In this document: positions 21,907 through 32,524 of the stretch, piece after piece
How positions within the stretch are numbered: the stretch's first letter is position 1
Layout of the letters: every line of letters begins with the position of its first letter
Assembly: GCF_949987535.1 (NCBI RefSeq)
Contig: NC_080078.1
Coordinates: 27,424,942-27,488,941, forward strand
Origin: Balaenoptera acutorostrata
Taxonomy: Eukaryota > Chordata > Mammalia > Artiodactyla > Balaenopteridae
DNA: 64,000 nucleotides
Direction: 5' to 3'
Translations under genes and position numbers: made by a program
The notes under the pieces: model-generated
Databases searched by the model: none
Told to the model about the DNA's origin: nothing
The model's input: only the letters and a program-made list of their open reading frames with translations

Positions 21907-22537
21907 TACATATCTCAGAAATAACTAATTTTCTTGTCAACTGCATTATTATGAACTTTCATCAAATCTTTAACCATGGTCATTTTTAAGTCTTCTGTCA
22001 TTTACAGACAGTTCTGGGTGTACTCTGATGATTTTGCAAGTATGTTCCTATAAAAGGGTTTCATCTTCAAGAAATTCATGGAAAAGACTCTGACAAGTAC
22101 AGGTTTCTGGTAACTGACTGTACTGCTGAACTGAATGAATAAGCATTTTCAGAACTCTAATGAAAAACTGATGAACTCATAAAAGTGCTAACAAAAGATC
22201 AAGATGAAAAAAAAAATTAATTACATGGGACTGAGTGAACTGATGAGGATGAGTATAATTTTTGTGACTTTCTGTCTGAATTAAAAAAAAAAAATCCCAC
22301 AAGGACTCAGAGGCAAAGAATATACAAATCAATTTTCACTGCAAAGTAAAGGAGCTGTTACAGTGGAGGATTACTGGACTGAATGTCAATATTATGACAT
22401 AGTATGAGTGTGTTTCATGTTTGGTAATTGCAATCATTGTTGCTTTTGTTGTGGTCATCCATGTACAATGCTTGGTGTCAGTCTATTTATCTCTTGTAAA
22501 AATAAAATACAGTGTGTGTGTGTGGAAAAAAAAAAAA
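21907..22537 (+). pseudogene. Poly(A)-tailed retrocopy of unidentified transcript
   Basis: About 630 bp of non-L1, non-SINE sequence ends in aaaataaaatac, a short TG run and a pure A-tail of about 13 bases. The 14 bp flanks taaagtatatggga occur at 21893-21906 and 22538-22551, so it was retroposed by L1 machinery. It has no usable reading frame and looks like mRNA 3' UTR or lncRNA sequence, with internal A-runs near 22210 and 22285. I could not name the parent transcript. Confidence 0.7.
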
Positions 22538-22551
22538 TAAAGTATATGGGA

Positions 22552-24090
22552 TACAATAATCAAGACAGTATGGTACTGGCACAAAAACAGAAATATAGAT
22601 CAATGGAACAGGATAGAAAGCCCAGAGATAAACCCATGCATATATGGTCACCTTATTTTGATAAAGGAGACAAGAATATACAACGGAGAAAAGACAGCCT
22701 CTTCAATAAGTGGTGCTGGGAAAACTGGACAGCTACATGTACAAGAATGAAATTAGAACACTCCCTAACACCATACACAAAAATAAACTCAAAATGCATT
22801 AAAGACCTAAATGTAAGGCCAGACACTATAAAACTCTTAGAGGAAAACATAGGCAGAACACTCTATGACATAAATCACAGCAAGATCCTTTTTGACCTAC
22901 CTCCTAGAGAAATGGAAATAAAAACAAAAATAAACAAATGAGACCTAATGAAACTTAAAAGCTTTTGCACAGCAAAGGAAACCATAAACAAGACGAAAAG
23001 ACAACCCTCACAATGGGAGAAAATATTTGCAAATGAAGCAACTGACAAAGGATTAATCTCCAAAATTTACAAGCAGCTAATGCAGCTCAATATCAAAACA
23101 GCAAACAACCCAATCCAAAAATGGGCAGAAGACCTAAATAGACATTTCTCCAAAGAAGATATACAGATTGCCAACAGACACATGAAAAGATGCTCGCCAT
23201 CACTAATCATCAGAGAAATGCAAATCAAAACTACAATGAGGTATCACCTCACACCAGTCAGAATGGCCATCATCAAAAAATCTGCAAACAGTAAATGCTG
23301 GAGAGGGTGTGGAGAAAAGGGAACACTCTTGCACTGCTGGTGGGAATGTAAATTGATACAGCCACTATGGAGAACAGTATGGAGGTTCCTTAAAAAACTA
23401 AAATAGAACTACCCTACGACCCAGCAATCCCACTACTGGCCATATACCCTGAGAAAACCATCATTCAAAAAGAGTCATGTACCACAATGTTTACTGCAGC
23501 TCTATTTACAACAGCCAGGACATGGAAGCAACCTAAGTGTCCATTGACAGATGAATGGATAAAGAAGATGTGGCACATATATACAATGGAGTATTAGCCA
23601 TAAAAAGAAACGAAATTCAGTTATTTGTAGAGAGGTGGATGGACATAGAGTCTGTCATACGGAGTGAAGTAAGTCAGAAAAAGAAAAACAAATACCATAT
23701 GCTAACACATATATATGGAATCTAAAAAAAAAAATGGTTCTGAAGAACCTAGGGGCAGGACAGGAATAAACATGCAGACGTAGAGAATGGACTTGAGGAC
23801 AAGGGGAGGGGGAAGGGTAAGCTGGGACGAAGTGAGAGAGTGGCATGGACATATATACACTACCAAATGTAAGATAGCTAGCTAGTGGGAAGCAGCCGCA
23901 TAGCACAGGGAGATCAGCTTGGTGCTTTGTGACCACCTAGAGGGGTGGGATAGGGAGGGTGGGAGGTAGACGCAAGAGGGAGGGGATATGGGGATATATG
24001 TATGTGTATAGCTGATTCACGTTGTTATACAGCAGACACTAACACACCATTGTAAAGCAATTATACTCCAATAAAGATGTTAAAAAATTA
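22552..24090 (+). mobile_element. 5'-truncated L1 with ORF2 3' end and full 3' UTR
   Basis: Begins in ORF2 ('aatcaagacagtatggtactgg') and ends 'ccaataaagatgttaaaaaat'. Its target duplication taaagtatatggga (22538-22551 and 24091-24104) is the same 14 bp used by the upstream retrocopy. The 3' UTR is close to that at 11526. It is probably one of the youngest insertions in the nest. Confidence 0.95.
22555..23680 (+). pseudogene. L1 ORF2 C-terminal remnant
   Basis: The frame encodes the ORF2 C-terminal region beyond the reverse transcriptase, ending in the cysteine-rich segment [18 protein letters not shown] near 23298-23351 (C-x3-C-x7-H-x4-C pattern). Two lesions break it. A TGA at 22939-22941 stands where the family has a tryptophan codon. 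A one-base loss in an A-run near 23400 brings in a TAG at 23404-23406, after which the frame shifts into 'gaactaccctacgacccagc'. The endonuclease and reverse-transcriptase domains are missing, so it cannot function. Confidence 0.9.
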
Positions 24091-24230
24091 TAAAGTATAT
24101 GGGAGGATGTGTGTAGGTTATACGCAAATACTATATCATTTTCTATAAGGGACTTGAGCATCTGTAGATTTTGGTGTCCGAGGGAAATCCTGGAATCAAT
24201 CCCCTGCAGATACTGAAAGGGACGATTGTA

Positions 24231-24620
24231 TATCCAGGTACCACAAGGGTTGGGCTCTCTGAAGACAAGTACAAAATTTGTGTAATAATGTTATAAAAGT
24301 GATACTAGCCAACACATACCGTGCTTACTATGTGCTGGGCAAAGTTCTACACACTCTATTAACTTACCTAATCCTTAAACAATCCAATGAGGCAGGCTCT
24401 TTCTTGATGACAGCTTCTACTGCTTATGTTGGTTAATATAGTGATGGGTGAGGCTTGAACCTGGGGCAAATTTTGGGCCATGTTGCAAAGGTGTAAGGGT
24501 TTTGGGCTCTGCAAGATTTTGCAGACACATGTTCCTCCAGCCTGCAAGTACATAATGCCATAATGTGGCAGGCCCGGTAAAGCCAGGAACATTCCCTGAG
24601 ATTCTGCACACCGGACTTGC
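24231..24620 (-). repeat. MIR fragment and flanking sequence
   Basis: 24295-24415 contains the reverse MIR string 'cttactatgtgctgggcaaagttctac' and the expected 'aacaatccaatgaggcagg'. The rest is unassigned. Confidence 0.55.
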
Positions 24621-26112
24621 CTCCATATTCACTGTGTTTGCTCCATTACAGGGGAAGCCACGATTTTAGGGGTGGGAGTGGGGAGGGGTTCAGGCATTGA
24701 TAAAGCTTGACCAATAAAGCTCAATTTGGAAAAGAAAATGCCTTTGCTTCTTGACAAAATTCCTCAAACTGCTGTCTCCTCTTCCGAAACACAGCTTTGC
24801 TGAGTGCACAAAAAGGAGGATTTTCTAAGCTATCCAACATTTCCTGCAGCTGAAAACAAGAAAGATGAGCCGCTGAGACTCCAGGTCAGGAGGCTGTGGT
24901 GGGATTTTTTGGGTCATGGCTCAACTTTAGAGAGAAAATACAGCCTGAAGTGCTTTCTTCTCTTCCTCATTCTCGATGGCAGTAAGATGTGCCCAGGTGG
25001 TGGCATCCTCCAGGATGAGCCTAGCTTGGAAAGCAGTGTCTTTTTTCTTCCTTACCATAAGATGGCACTCTGATGTCTATGTTGTAAGCTGGGTCTTCTG
25101 GAGAGAGGGCTCCTTGGGAGACCACACAGGCAGAAAGCCACTGCCCTCATCCTTATTTGCTTTACATTTCTATGCTAACAAGGTGTGGTAATTTTATTCC
25201 AAATGTGTAAATATTATTGAGTTTGTCAGGGTTGTTGCCTGAATCCAGGACAGATGACTGATGTTCAGGACCAAGAGGAGACTGGAGAGAGAAGCAGTGC
25301 AGGGGAGGAACAGAGAAGCTTGCCCACCCTGCCTTTCTTCAGCTAACAATTCCGTTTCCTTATGCATTTTGTATTAACACGCTGCTGTGTGGATCTCTTT
25401 GGGACTGAGGCTCATGCAGACCCCTTTCTCTGGCCTCAGAGGAGGGAGGCAATTCTGCCATTTATGCGAAGGCAAGGATGACGGATTCCAGAAGCAGAGA
25501 GCTGGTTGCCCAGTCTGTGGTTTGCCTTCTCTTGGATTTCCAATCCCTTGATTGACTCTCTTTCCTTCTGATTGATTATTGTATGATACTTTGTTTAATT
25601 AGATGGCCTAATTGCGCTTGAAGGTACCTCAAGGTTTCACCATTTTAATGAAGGAGGGTCACATCCTGTCTCTGCCCAAGTCAACACCTCCCCCAAGTCC
25701 AAGGGATTCTTGAGTCTTATCTGAGTTGTTGAGAAGAGGAGATGCCAGAGGGACTAGTTTTCTCCTTGACCCATTCTCCTTTTTATCTGTCCCTGCTTCA
25801 GAGAGATGAGCTTCTCGGGTGCCAGGGAAGCCCAGAGGTTTTCCAGTTTCCTTGAGTTTCTCTCACTCCCTGCTCAGTGTTTTCTTAGGAGCCTGGAGGC
25901 CTGGTTTGTAGTAAGAGCTCTATGAATATTTGATTGAATGGATAGAGGGTGGGTAGATGGGTGGATGGATGAATAATCAAATCTCTCTACTGTTAGCTGA
26001 AATGGTATTACATGATTTCAGTACCAGATGAGTAGACAGAATGTTGGTCTATTGTTATGAAAATTAAAGATCATGTTTAACAGTTTCTGTCCTGAAGAAG
26101 CTTGGAGTCTTT
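24621..26112. other. Single-copy region with homeodomain-like motif cluster
   Basis: About 1.5 kb almost free of repeats. At 25569-25614 three homeodomain-type motifs lie within 46 bp: TGATTGATTA (PBX/HOX-like), TAATTAG and CTAATTG. This is compatible with an enhancer core but does not prove one. A GGAT/GGGT-rich patch lies at 25940-25970. Confidence 0.4.
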
Positions 26113-26258
26113 TTAAAAATTAATTAAAACTGAAGTATAGTTAATTTACAATGTTGTGTTAGTTTCAAGTGTACAGCAAAGTGATTCAGTTATACATATA
26201 TATATTATTTTTTCAGATTCTTTTCCATTGTAGGCTATAACAAGGTATAAGAAGTTTA
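26113..26258 (-). mobile_element. L1 3' end fragment
   Basis: 'aactgaagtatagttaatttacaatg', 'agtttcaagtgtacagcaaagtgattcag' and 'ttcttttccattgtaggct' match the L1 3' end found at 5757 and 43634. The flanks agaagcttggagtctt and agaagtttataatctt could be a decayed target duplication. Confidence 0.8.
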
Positions 26259-26384
26259 TAATCTTAGAAGGAATTTAAGATAGGCTCATAATTATTAAAT
26301 GATTGTAAAAACTACCTTCGACTGATCACTTGCTTATACCAGGTTTATATTCATATTTATGTAACATATATAGTTATAATATAT

Positions 26385-26486
26385 ATCAGACTTCTTTTAA
26401 GAGCATATAAATATATATAACTTGTATAAGTTTATATATGTTATATGTAACATATATAATTTATATGCTCTTAAAAGAAGTCTGAT
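26385..26486. repeat. Perfect 28 bp inverted repeat with AT-rich loop
   Basis: The arm at 26385-26412 is the exact reverse complement of 26459-26486, separated by a 46 bp, almost purely A/T loop that can pair further. The whole can extrude as a hairpin of about 100 nt. It ends right where the next L1 begins. Confidence 0.95.
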
Positions 26487-26551
26487 GGGAGGTGGGAGAG
26501 AGATGGAGTAGGAGTTGGGATTAGCAGATGCAAACTATTATATACAAGATA

Positions 26552-26841
26552 GGCTTCCCTGGTGGCGCAGTGGTTGAGAATCTGCCTACCAATGCAGGGG
26601 ACACGGGTTCGAGCCGTGGTCTGGGAAGATCCCACATGCCGTGGAGCAACTAGGCCCGTGTGCCACAAGTACTGACCCTGCGCATCTGGAGCCTGTGCTC
26701 CGCAACGAGAGGCCGCGATAGTGAGAGGCCCGCGCACCACGATGAAGAGTGGCCCCCGCTCGCCGCAACCAGAGAAAGCCCTCGCACAGAAACGAAGACC
26801 CAACACGGCCAAAAATAAATAAATAAAAATTAAAAAAAAAA
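26552..26841 (+). mobile_element. CHR-type SINE, plus strand
   Basis: One of only two plus-strand copies. The head begins ggcttccctggtggcgcagt, with an intact B-box-like GGTTCGAGCC, and the copy ends in an A-rich tail. A short duplication aagat flanks it within the L1 host (26546-26550 and 26842-26846). Many CpGs remain, so it is fairly young. Confidence 0.95.
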
Positions 26842-26937
26842 AAGATGGATAAACAACAAGGTCTTACTGTATAGCACAGGGAACTATATTCAATATCCTG
26901 TGATAAACCATAGTGGAAAAGAATATGAAAAAGAATG

Positions 26938-26940
<3 letters not shown>

Positions 26941-26991
<51 letters not shown>
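26941..26991. repeat. (TA)n microsatellite
   Basis: About 24 TA units with one early interruption. It occupies the same L1 consensus position as the tract at 5848. Confidence 0.95.
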
Positions 26992-26992
<1 letters not shown>

Positions 26993-27234
26993 CTGAATCA
27001 CTTCAATAGAAAATAAAGAAACAGCTCTCTAGGAAAAAAAAAGAACTCTGATATTAATGAAATGGTCACCACTGTGGTCTTCCCAGCATTCCTTTTTTCC
27101 TTTCTCATTCCAGTGAAATTCTGCTTTTGCTCAGTTATTCCCCACTCCTACCCAGCTGATCCCTTCCTTCCCAGCTCCATCAGTGGATTCTATTTAGTCT
27201 AAGCCATTTATAGTAAATCCAACCCTCTTGCCAG

Positions 27235-27625
27235 TGTTTGGTTCCAGAACCAGGCTTCAGACAATGAGTGCTCAACACTCCTCTGGATCCAGGGGTGAGG
27301 ATGTGACCCAAGTTGGTGTAATCAGTCTAAGAGAAGAACATCCCTGCCACCCCTATTACCAAACTGGGGGGAAACCTTGAGACCTTCTGTGGGATATGAA
27401 CATGAGTATGTAGCCGATAGCTTTATGACATCTAGAAGGAAACTGGCCTTAGGATGATACTAATGCTTTGGTTGGCAGAGCAGCGAGATGGAAAGAATCT
27501 AGGTTCTTAATGACATCATTGAGTGACTGAATTGACCAGCCCTGAAGCCCATTCAATCTCTGGGCTTCCTGTTACATGAAATACAGTAGAATATTTTAAT
27601 TGTTTAAGCCAGGTAAAGTTGGCAT
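27235..27625 (+). mobile_element. Old LTR-like repeat
   Basis: 'gaggatgtgacccaagttgg', 'aatctaggttcttaatgacatcattg', 'cagccctgaagcccattc', 'cttcctgttacatgaaata' and 'attgtttaagccagg' follow the order of a common ancient LTR family that also occurs near 37220, 41160 and 55735. The subfamily is not assigned. Confidence 0.5.
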
Positions 27626-27654
27626 TTTGGCTATTTTTAGTTATATTATTGCCT

Positions 27655-27790
27655 TTTTTTAACAGATAAAAAGGAAACTGAAGTTCAGAGAGGTGAACAA
27701 CAACAGTAACAGCAACAGCAAATAATATTAAGTGACAAAACCAGGACAGTCTGACTCTACAGCCCATACTCCAAGCTCTGAATCCAAATC
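27655..27790 (-). repeat. MIR fragment
   Basis: Reverse MIR core: 'aaaaggaaactgaagttcagagagg' followed by 'aaccaggacagtctgactc'. A CAA-rich stretch has expanded inside it. Confidence 0.6.
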
Positions 27791-28525
27791 CATGGTGTCA
27801 CCTCCAGTGAATACAATGTAGAAAGTGTTTAGGAGTTTACTGGGGGTTTGGGGAAGGGGAACAGAAAGAACTTACAACTAGGGAAGGAAAATATTGGAGA
27901 GTGTTGAATGAGATTCCTTATTCCCATAAAACATGGGATGATAGACATGCTAACAGAGGGAAAAATTGATTAGGTCCAAACTCTAGTAGAGATGAATAAT
28001 AATACTATTAACTTTGATAAGCTTAATAGGACTTGAAATTCGATATAAACTAAAATTGATGCTTTTGTGTCTTTTTGGTGGGAACACACTCTCCCTTCTT
28101 TTTTCTTCTACCGCTTTATTTCTTGTTCTGTGACTAGGGCATAGGAAGAGATCATTTATTTTCCTATTTAAAACAAAAAGCCCAACTCCCCAAGGTCTCT
28201 TTAGTCCAGAATGAAGGACAGCTGACAACTGATGACAACTTGATTTTACCCTGGTTCGTGCCTCCTGGAGTGTGACTTCTTGGACCTTTGCCCAAAGTTG
28301 GATTTGTCTGTCACTTCAGATGTTGCAAAGAAGCTTTGCAAAAGCGCTCTCAGGGAACTTGCTGACTGAGGGAATGAATGATGTAGTTGGGGATGAAATT
28401 TACTGAGAGATGAAGTAGAGTGAAACTTTGTCAGAAATATCAAGAAAGCAACTTTCTTGAAAAATGTAGCTGTTTCATTCAAGTAATAGGCTCCACTGCC
28501 TGCTGCCAGACTTTAAATTTTTATC
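27791..28525. other. Single-copy sequence, nothing recognised
   Basis: No supported gene or repeat in about 735 bp. Confidence 0.4.
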
Positions 28526-29690
28526 TTGAAAAGTTTTAAAAATACAGAAAGCTTGAATACACACTTCTCTAAAGAAGGTATACAAATGGCATATGAAAAG
28601 ATGCTCAACGTCGTCATTAGGGAAATGCCAATGAAAACAACAACGAAATACAACTTTATAGCTATACGGATGGCTATAATTAATAAAAGGAAAATGGCAA
28701 GTGTTGGCAAGGAACGCAGAGAAATTGGAACCCTTACGCATTGCTAGCGGGGATGTGAAATGGTGCAGCTGCTATGGAAAACAGTACGGTGGTTTCTCAA
28801 ACAATTAAATATAGAGTTGCCATAACCCAGCAATTCCATTTTTGGTATAAACTCCAAAAAATTGAAAACAAGGACTCAAATAGATAGTTGCGTGTCAATG
28901 TTTAATGTAGCATTATCCGCAATAGCCAAAATGTGGAAACCACCCAAGTGTCTATCAACAGAGGAATGGATAAACAAAATGTGGTATATGCATACAAAGG
29001 AATATTATTTGGACATAAAAAGGAATGAAGTTTTTTTTTTTTAAGGGTTGGGGTTTTTTTCTAATTAATTAATTAATTAATTTTATTTGTGGCTGCCTTG
29101 GGTCTTCATTGCTGTGCGTGGGCTTTCTCTAGTTGTGGTGAGCAGGGGCCACTTTTCGTTGTGGTGCGCGGGCTTCTCATTGTGGTTGCTTCTCTTGTTG
29201 TGGAGCACAGGCTCTAGGCACACAGGCTTCAGTAGTTGCAGCACGCAGGCTCAGTAATTGTGGCTCGCGGGCTTAGTTGCTCTGCGGCATGTGGGATCTT
29301 CCCAGACCAGGGCTCGAACCCATGTCCCCTGCATTGGCAGGCAGATTTTTAACCACTGCACCACCAGGAAAGTCCCAGGAATGAAGTTCTGAAACATGCT
29401 ACAACATGGATGAAAACATTATGCGAAGTGAAATAAGCTAACACAAAAGGACAAATATTGTATGATTCCACTTGTATGAAATATCTGTAATAGGCAAATT
29501 CATAGAGACAGAAAGTAAATTAGAGGTTACCAAGGGCTGGAGATGGAAATGAAGGGTTATTGCTTAATGGGTACAATTTCTCTTTAGGGTGATGAAAAAG
29601 TTTTGGAAATAGATAGTGGTGATCGTTGCACTACACTGTGAATATAATTAACAATATTTAAAGAAAAAAATACAGAAAAAGATAGAAGTA
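28526..29690 (+). mobile_element. Old L1 (L1MA/MB-like): ORF2 3' end and 3' UTR, split by a SINE
   Basis: The ORF2 C-terminal region is readable in pieces ('cacttctctaaagaaggtatac', 'cccagcaattccatttttgg', 'gaatggataaacaaaatgtgg'), then after the SINE 'caaatattgtatgattccactt', 'ggttaccaagggctggag' and 'gttgcactacactgtgaat'. It has many stops and is clearly older than the L1 at 22552. Confidence 0.85.
29033..29376 (-). mobile_element. CHR-type SINE, long form
   Basis: Minus-strand copy with T-rich tail, AATT repeat and an extended middle ('cttcagtagttgcagcacg', 'ctcagtaattgtggctcg'). Target duplication aggaatgaagtt is exact at 29021-29032 and 29377-29388. Confidence 0.95.
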
Positions 29691-30410
29691 GAAAAAATAC
29701 AGAAAAAAAATAAACAACACAAACAGAATATCTACTAATCACTCATGTGCCCATCAGGCAAAATGAACAAATATTAATATTTTATCACATTTACCTTAGG
29801 TATTAAAAAAAGAATTGCTGATAAAGTTATTCCCTTGTAGCATATGTGATTAATGCCCCCTGCCGCATCTGTGGCCAGTCTCTGAGTCCCCTTGTAGCTA
29901 GGGTGGGCAGTCCCCATGGCTGCTTGCCATCTCATCCTTCAGCTTCTGTGGAGGAGGGCTCCCCCCAGTGGTAGGGACCTTGCTCAGTCTGCCCACAGGG
30001 CAATCCAAAAGGGCTCAGAGATGCAATTCCTGGAGGCCAACCCTCATCAATGAGAGATGGAAGCTGGAGAACAGATTTCTTGACCCTTGGAGAATCACTT
30101 CTGAGGCATGTTCTCTGGCTCTTTAGAGGGTCCGCAATGAGACTGAGCCCCAGCTGCCTACAGTTGTAACCCCCTGATTGATACACACCGTATTGGCTTT
30201 TGGCCCCTCCCTGTGTCTCCTTCCCCACATCCTCACTGAGCTTCCTGCAGTTGACACCCCCAAAAACTACTTGTGCCCGATTCCTTGTTTCAGGCTCTGT
30301 TTTCAGGAGAATCCAAACTAAGACACCCACTTCTTTTTTATTCCCCTCTTCACTCATAGGAGGAAATCTCTTTCGTGAAGTTGGTATAAACCTTTGCTGA
30401 TCTACATTTT
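29691..30410 (+). repeat. Probable LTR-like remnant within single-copy sequence
   Basis: 29840-30335 ends 'caggctctgttttcaggaga' followed by 'ccaaactaagaca', which looks like an LTR terminus, and contains 'gctgcttgccatctcatcc'. The family is unassigned. The antisense 141-codon frame at 29932-30357 has no recognisable domain. Confidence 0.35.
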
Positions 30411-30414
30411 AAAA

Positions 30415-30985
30415 ACTGGTGGCTAATACATAACATATACTTGAATGGATTTAAATAATTTTATGAATAGAATCACTGTGTGTGTATAGCTCTGCAACTT
30501 TTCTCACTAACATGTTTTTGAGATTGCTCCATGTTGTAATAGAGATCTGGTTCATTATTTTCAACTACTGTGTGCAATTTTAACTATTGTATGGCTGAAC
30601 CACATTTTATTTGGCCAACTCCTGCATGATGAGCATTTATGCTTTTCCCATGTATTTTGCTATCATGAACAATGTTTCAGTGAGCACCCTTATACTTTTG
30701 TTTTGTTTTAAAGGAATGTATCCAGAAGTGGAATTGTTGGATTGTAGGGCATGCCTAAAAAATAATACGTAAAAAATTGATTGAGGTGAAATTCACATAA
30801 CATAAAATTAACCATTTTAAAGCAAGCAATTTAGTGGAATTTAGTACCTTTCACAATGTTGTGCAACTACCACTTCTTTCTAGTTCCATCACCCCAAAAT
30901 AAAACCCTGTACATATTAAGCAGTGTCTTTCCCTCCCCTCTTTCTCCTCAGCCCCCTAGCAACCACCATTCTACTTTCTGTCTCT
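30415..30985 (-). mobile_element. Old L1M 3' region
   Basis: 'attgattgaggtgaaattcacataac', 'caatgttgtgcaactaccac', 'tctctagggatttgcctattctgg' is a standard antisense L1M 3' UTR (30765-30985). The left part (30415-30755) is a second, more diverged L1M-type piece ('gaagtggaattgttggattgtagg'). Confidence 0.7.
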
Positions 30986-31027
30986 AGGGATTTGCCTATT
31001 CTGGGCCAGTCGGTCTGCTGCAAACCT

Positions 31028-31240
31028 CAGCTTCTCACTTGCTAGCTGTGCAAATTTTCTTGAGTCACTTAACCTCTCTGAGCCTCCATTGCCTCGAGTG
31101 TAAGATGGAGATGGTTAGTACCTCCCTCATAGGTGTATTTTGAGGATGAAGTGAGATAGCAGATCTGACGTGTAGAGCATAGCGCCTCATCCCCAGTAAG
31201 TGCTCAGCAAGTATTAGCTATTATTGTTATTCCAAAATCA
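31028..31240 (+). repeat. MIR SINE
   Basis: 'gctagctgtgcaaattttcttgagtcacttaacctctctgagcctcc', 'ctccctcataggtgtattttgagg', 'agtaagtgctcagcaagtatt' follow MIR in order. Confidence 0.85.
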
Positions 31241-31344
31241 AATAGAGGTGACTTGACACAGCAAAAGTTCACTTCTCACTCATGCTACGTCAGCAGTATG
31301 GTTCCTCCTTTTACCTGGGAAACCCAGGAATCAATATACTACAG

Positions 31345-31460
31345 TGAGAGCTTTGGGATGGCAGGAATCTTGTCTGTCTTACCCCTGTTGTATTTCCAAT
31401 GCCCCGTACATACATAGGCGGTGCTCTGTATGTATTTGTCAAATAAAAGAACGAGTAAGT
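31345..31460 (+). repeat. L2 3' end fragment
   Basis: 'gatggcaggaatcttgtctgtctt', 'tgtatttccaatgcc' and 'atttgtcaaataaaagaac' are the L2 3' terminal order. Confidence 0.65.
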
Positions 31461-31464
31461 GAAA

Positions 31465-31848
31465 GTGAAGTGTAGTGGTCATTGGTGCTGTTCACCAAAT
31501 ATTTCCATGATAGCCTCTCACTTCCTTGCTCTCTTGATGTTCAGTGTGAATTGCTTTGGCCAATAAAATGCAAGCAAAAGGGACATGTATCTGGGTAGTG
31601 GCCTTCTAAGCTAGTGCTGTCCTCACCACATCCCTCCCACAGCCGTGGTGATCATGGGGATCATGTCGAGATAAAGCTTCCTTTGGCCTGAGTCCCTTGG
31701 TCACTCTGATGCCTTCCCCCATCCTCCACAATCACTGGCTTGTATTGTACATGTAGCATGGGCGAAGAATACATTTTTGTGAAGTCGATGAGATTTTGGG
31801 GGTTTCTTGTTACTGCTCCTGGCCCATCCTGACTGATATACAGGCCTA
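31465..31848 (+). mobile_element. Old LTR-like repeat (MLT1-type 3' end)
   Basis: 'ttgctttggccaataaaatg', 'gaagaatacatttttgtgaagtcgatgagattttggg' and the end 'ctgactgata' follow the ERVL-MaLR style 3' region. No target duplication was identified. Confidence 0.5.
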
Positions 31849-32299
31849 CCACTTAATGGAACTTTTGGGATGTTATTAAAAAGATACAAACCAAGCATCC
31901 CATAAGCATTGGCTTCTTTAAGGCCTCATTTTGGGATTCTGTGTATTATACCATTACTGTCATCCCTTGAAAGACACTTTTAGAATTGCCGCAAGTATCT
32001 CCAGCCCATTTATTTCCAAGTCCCTGGAGCTAGCAAATCTTTATTCTTTGGAGGAGAAGTTCATGTCTGCAAAGAGACCATATCAAAAGACACTGCGGTC
32101 AGGTCTAGAGAGGAAGGTAAAATCCAGCAGGCAGGGGTCACTTCTGGTCCAAAACCAGATGAGATTAGAAAGAAGTGGGATTTATTTGCTAGATCCATAA
32201 TCTGGCCTGGAATTACCAGTATTGGCTGTCTGTCATGACATGTTTCTTATGTGCCAGGCATGCAGCAAGGCGCACCTGTTACAACAGTCCCAAGAGGTG
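31849..32299. other. Single-copy sequence, nothing recognised
   Basis: No supported feature. Confidence 0.4.
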
Positions 32300-32425
32300 G
32301 GTTTGAGGGTCCTCATGTTACACGTTGGCTCAGGGAAGTGAAGTTCATGGCTCACCCCACCATGGCCCAGCTGTGAAGTGGACAGCTGAGGTTTGCCCAC
32401 AGGATTATCTGACCCCAGCACACTC
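32300..32425 (-). repeat. MIR fragment, diverged
   Basis: Reverse MIR order ('gtcctcatgttacac', 'ggctcagggaagtgaag', 'cccagctgtgaagtgg') with several differences. Confidence 0.5.
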
Positions 32426-32524
32426 ACACTCAAGGGAAGAGAGAACGTGAGCTCCTGATGGACCAGAAGAAAGTGGTAATGAATGTGTCCCAAGAGGCTT
32501 TTGTTTCTTTTGTTTATCCTAGGG

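Larger units (their letters stand above)
21188..24228 (-). mobile_element. MER8-like Tigger-family element, split by three insertions
   Basis: Outer pieces at 21188-21380 ('ccctctgtatctgcaggttcc', 'ggtcgaaaatatttggga', 'tttacatagcatttacatt'), 21870-21906 and 24091-24228 ('gggacttgagcatctgtag', 'ggaatcaatcccctgcag', ending gggacgattg) join into one MER8-like element on the minus strand. TA follows the right end. The interruptions are Tigger1, a retrocopy and an L1. Confidence 0.8.
26488..27030 (+). mobile_element. L1 3' UTR fragment, split by a SINE
   Basis: 'gattagcagatgcaaactatta', then after the SINE 'ggataaacaacaaggtcttactg', 'gcacagggaactatattcaatatcctg', a TA microsatellite and 'aactgaatcactt'. 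This is the sense orientation of the L1 tail seen in reverse at 43634. The end of the element is degraded. Confidence 0.85.

Noticed and set aside
22408..22941. 177-codon open frame
   Set aside because: It is a chimera of the retrocopy 3' end, its poly(A) tail, the target duplication and L1 ORF2, joined in frame by accident.
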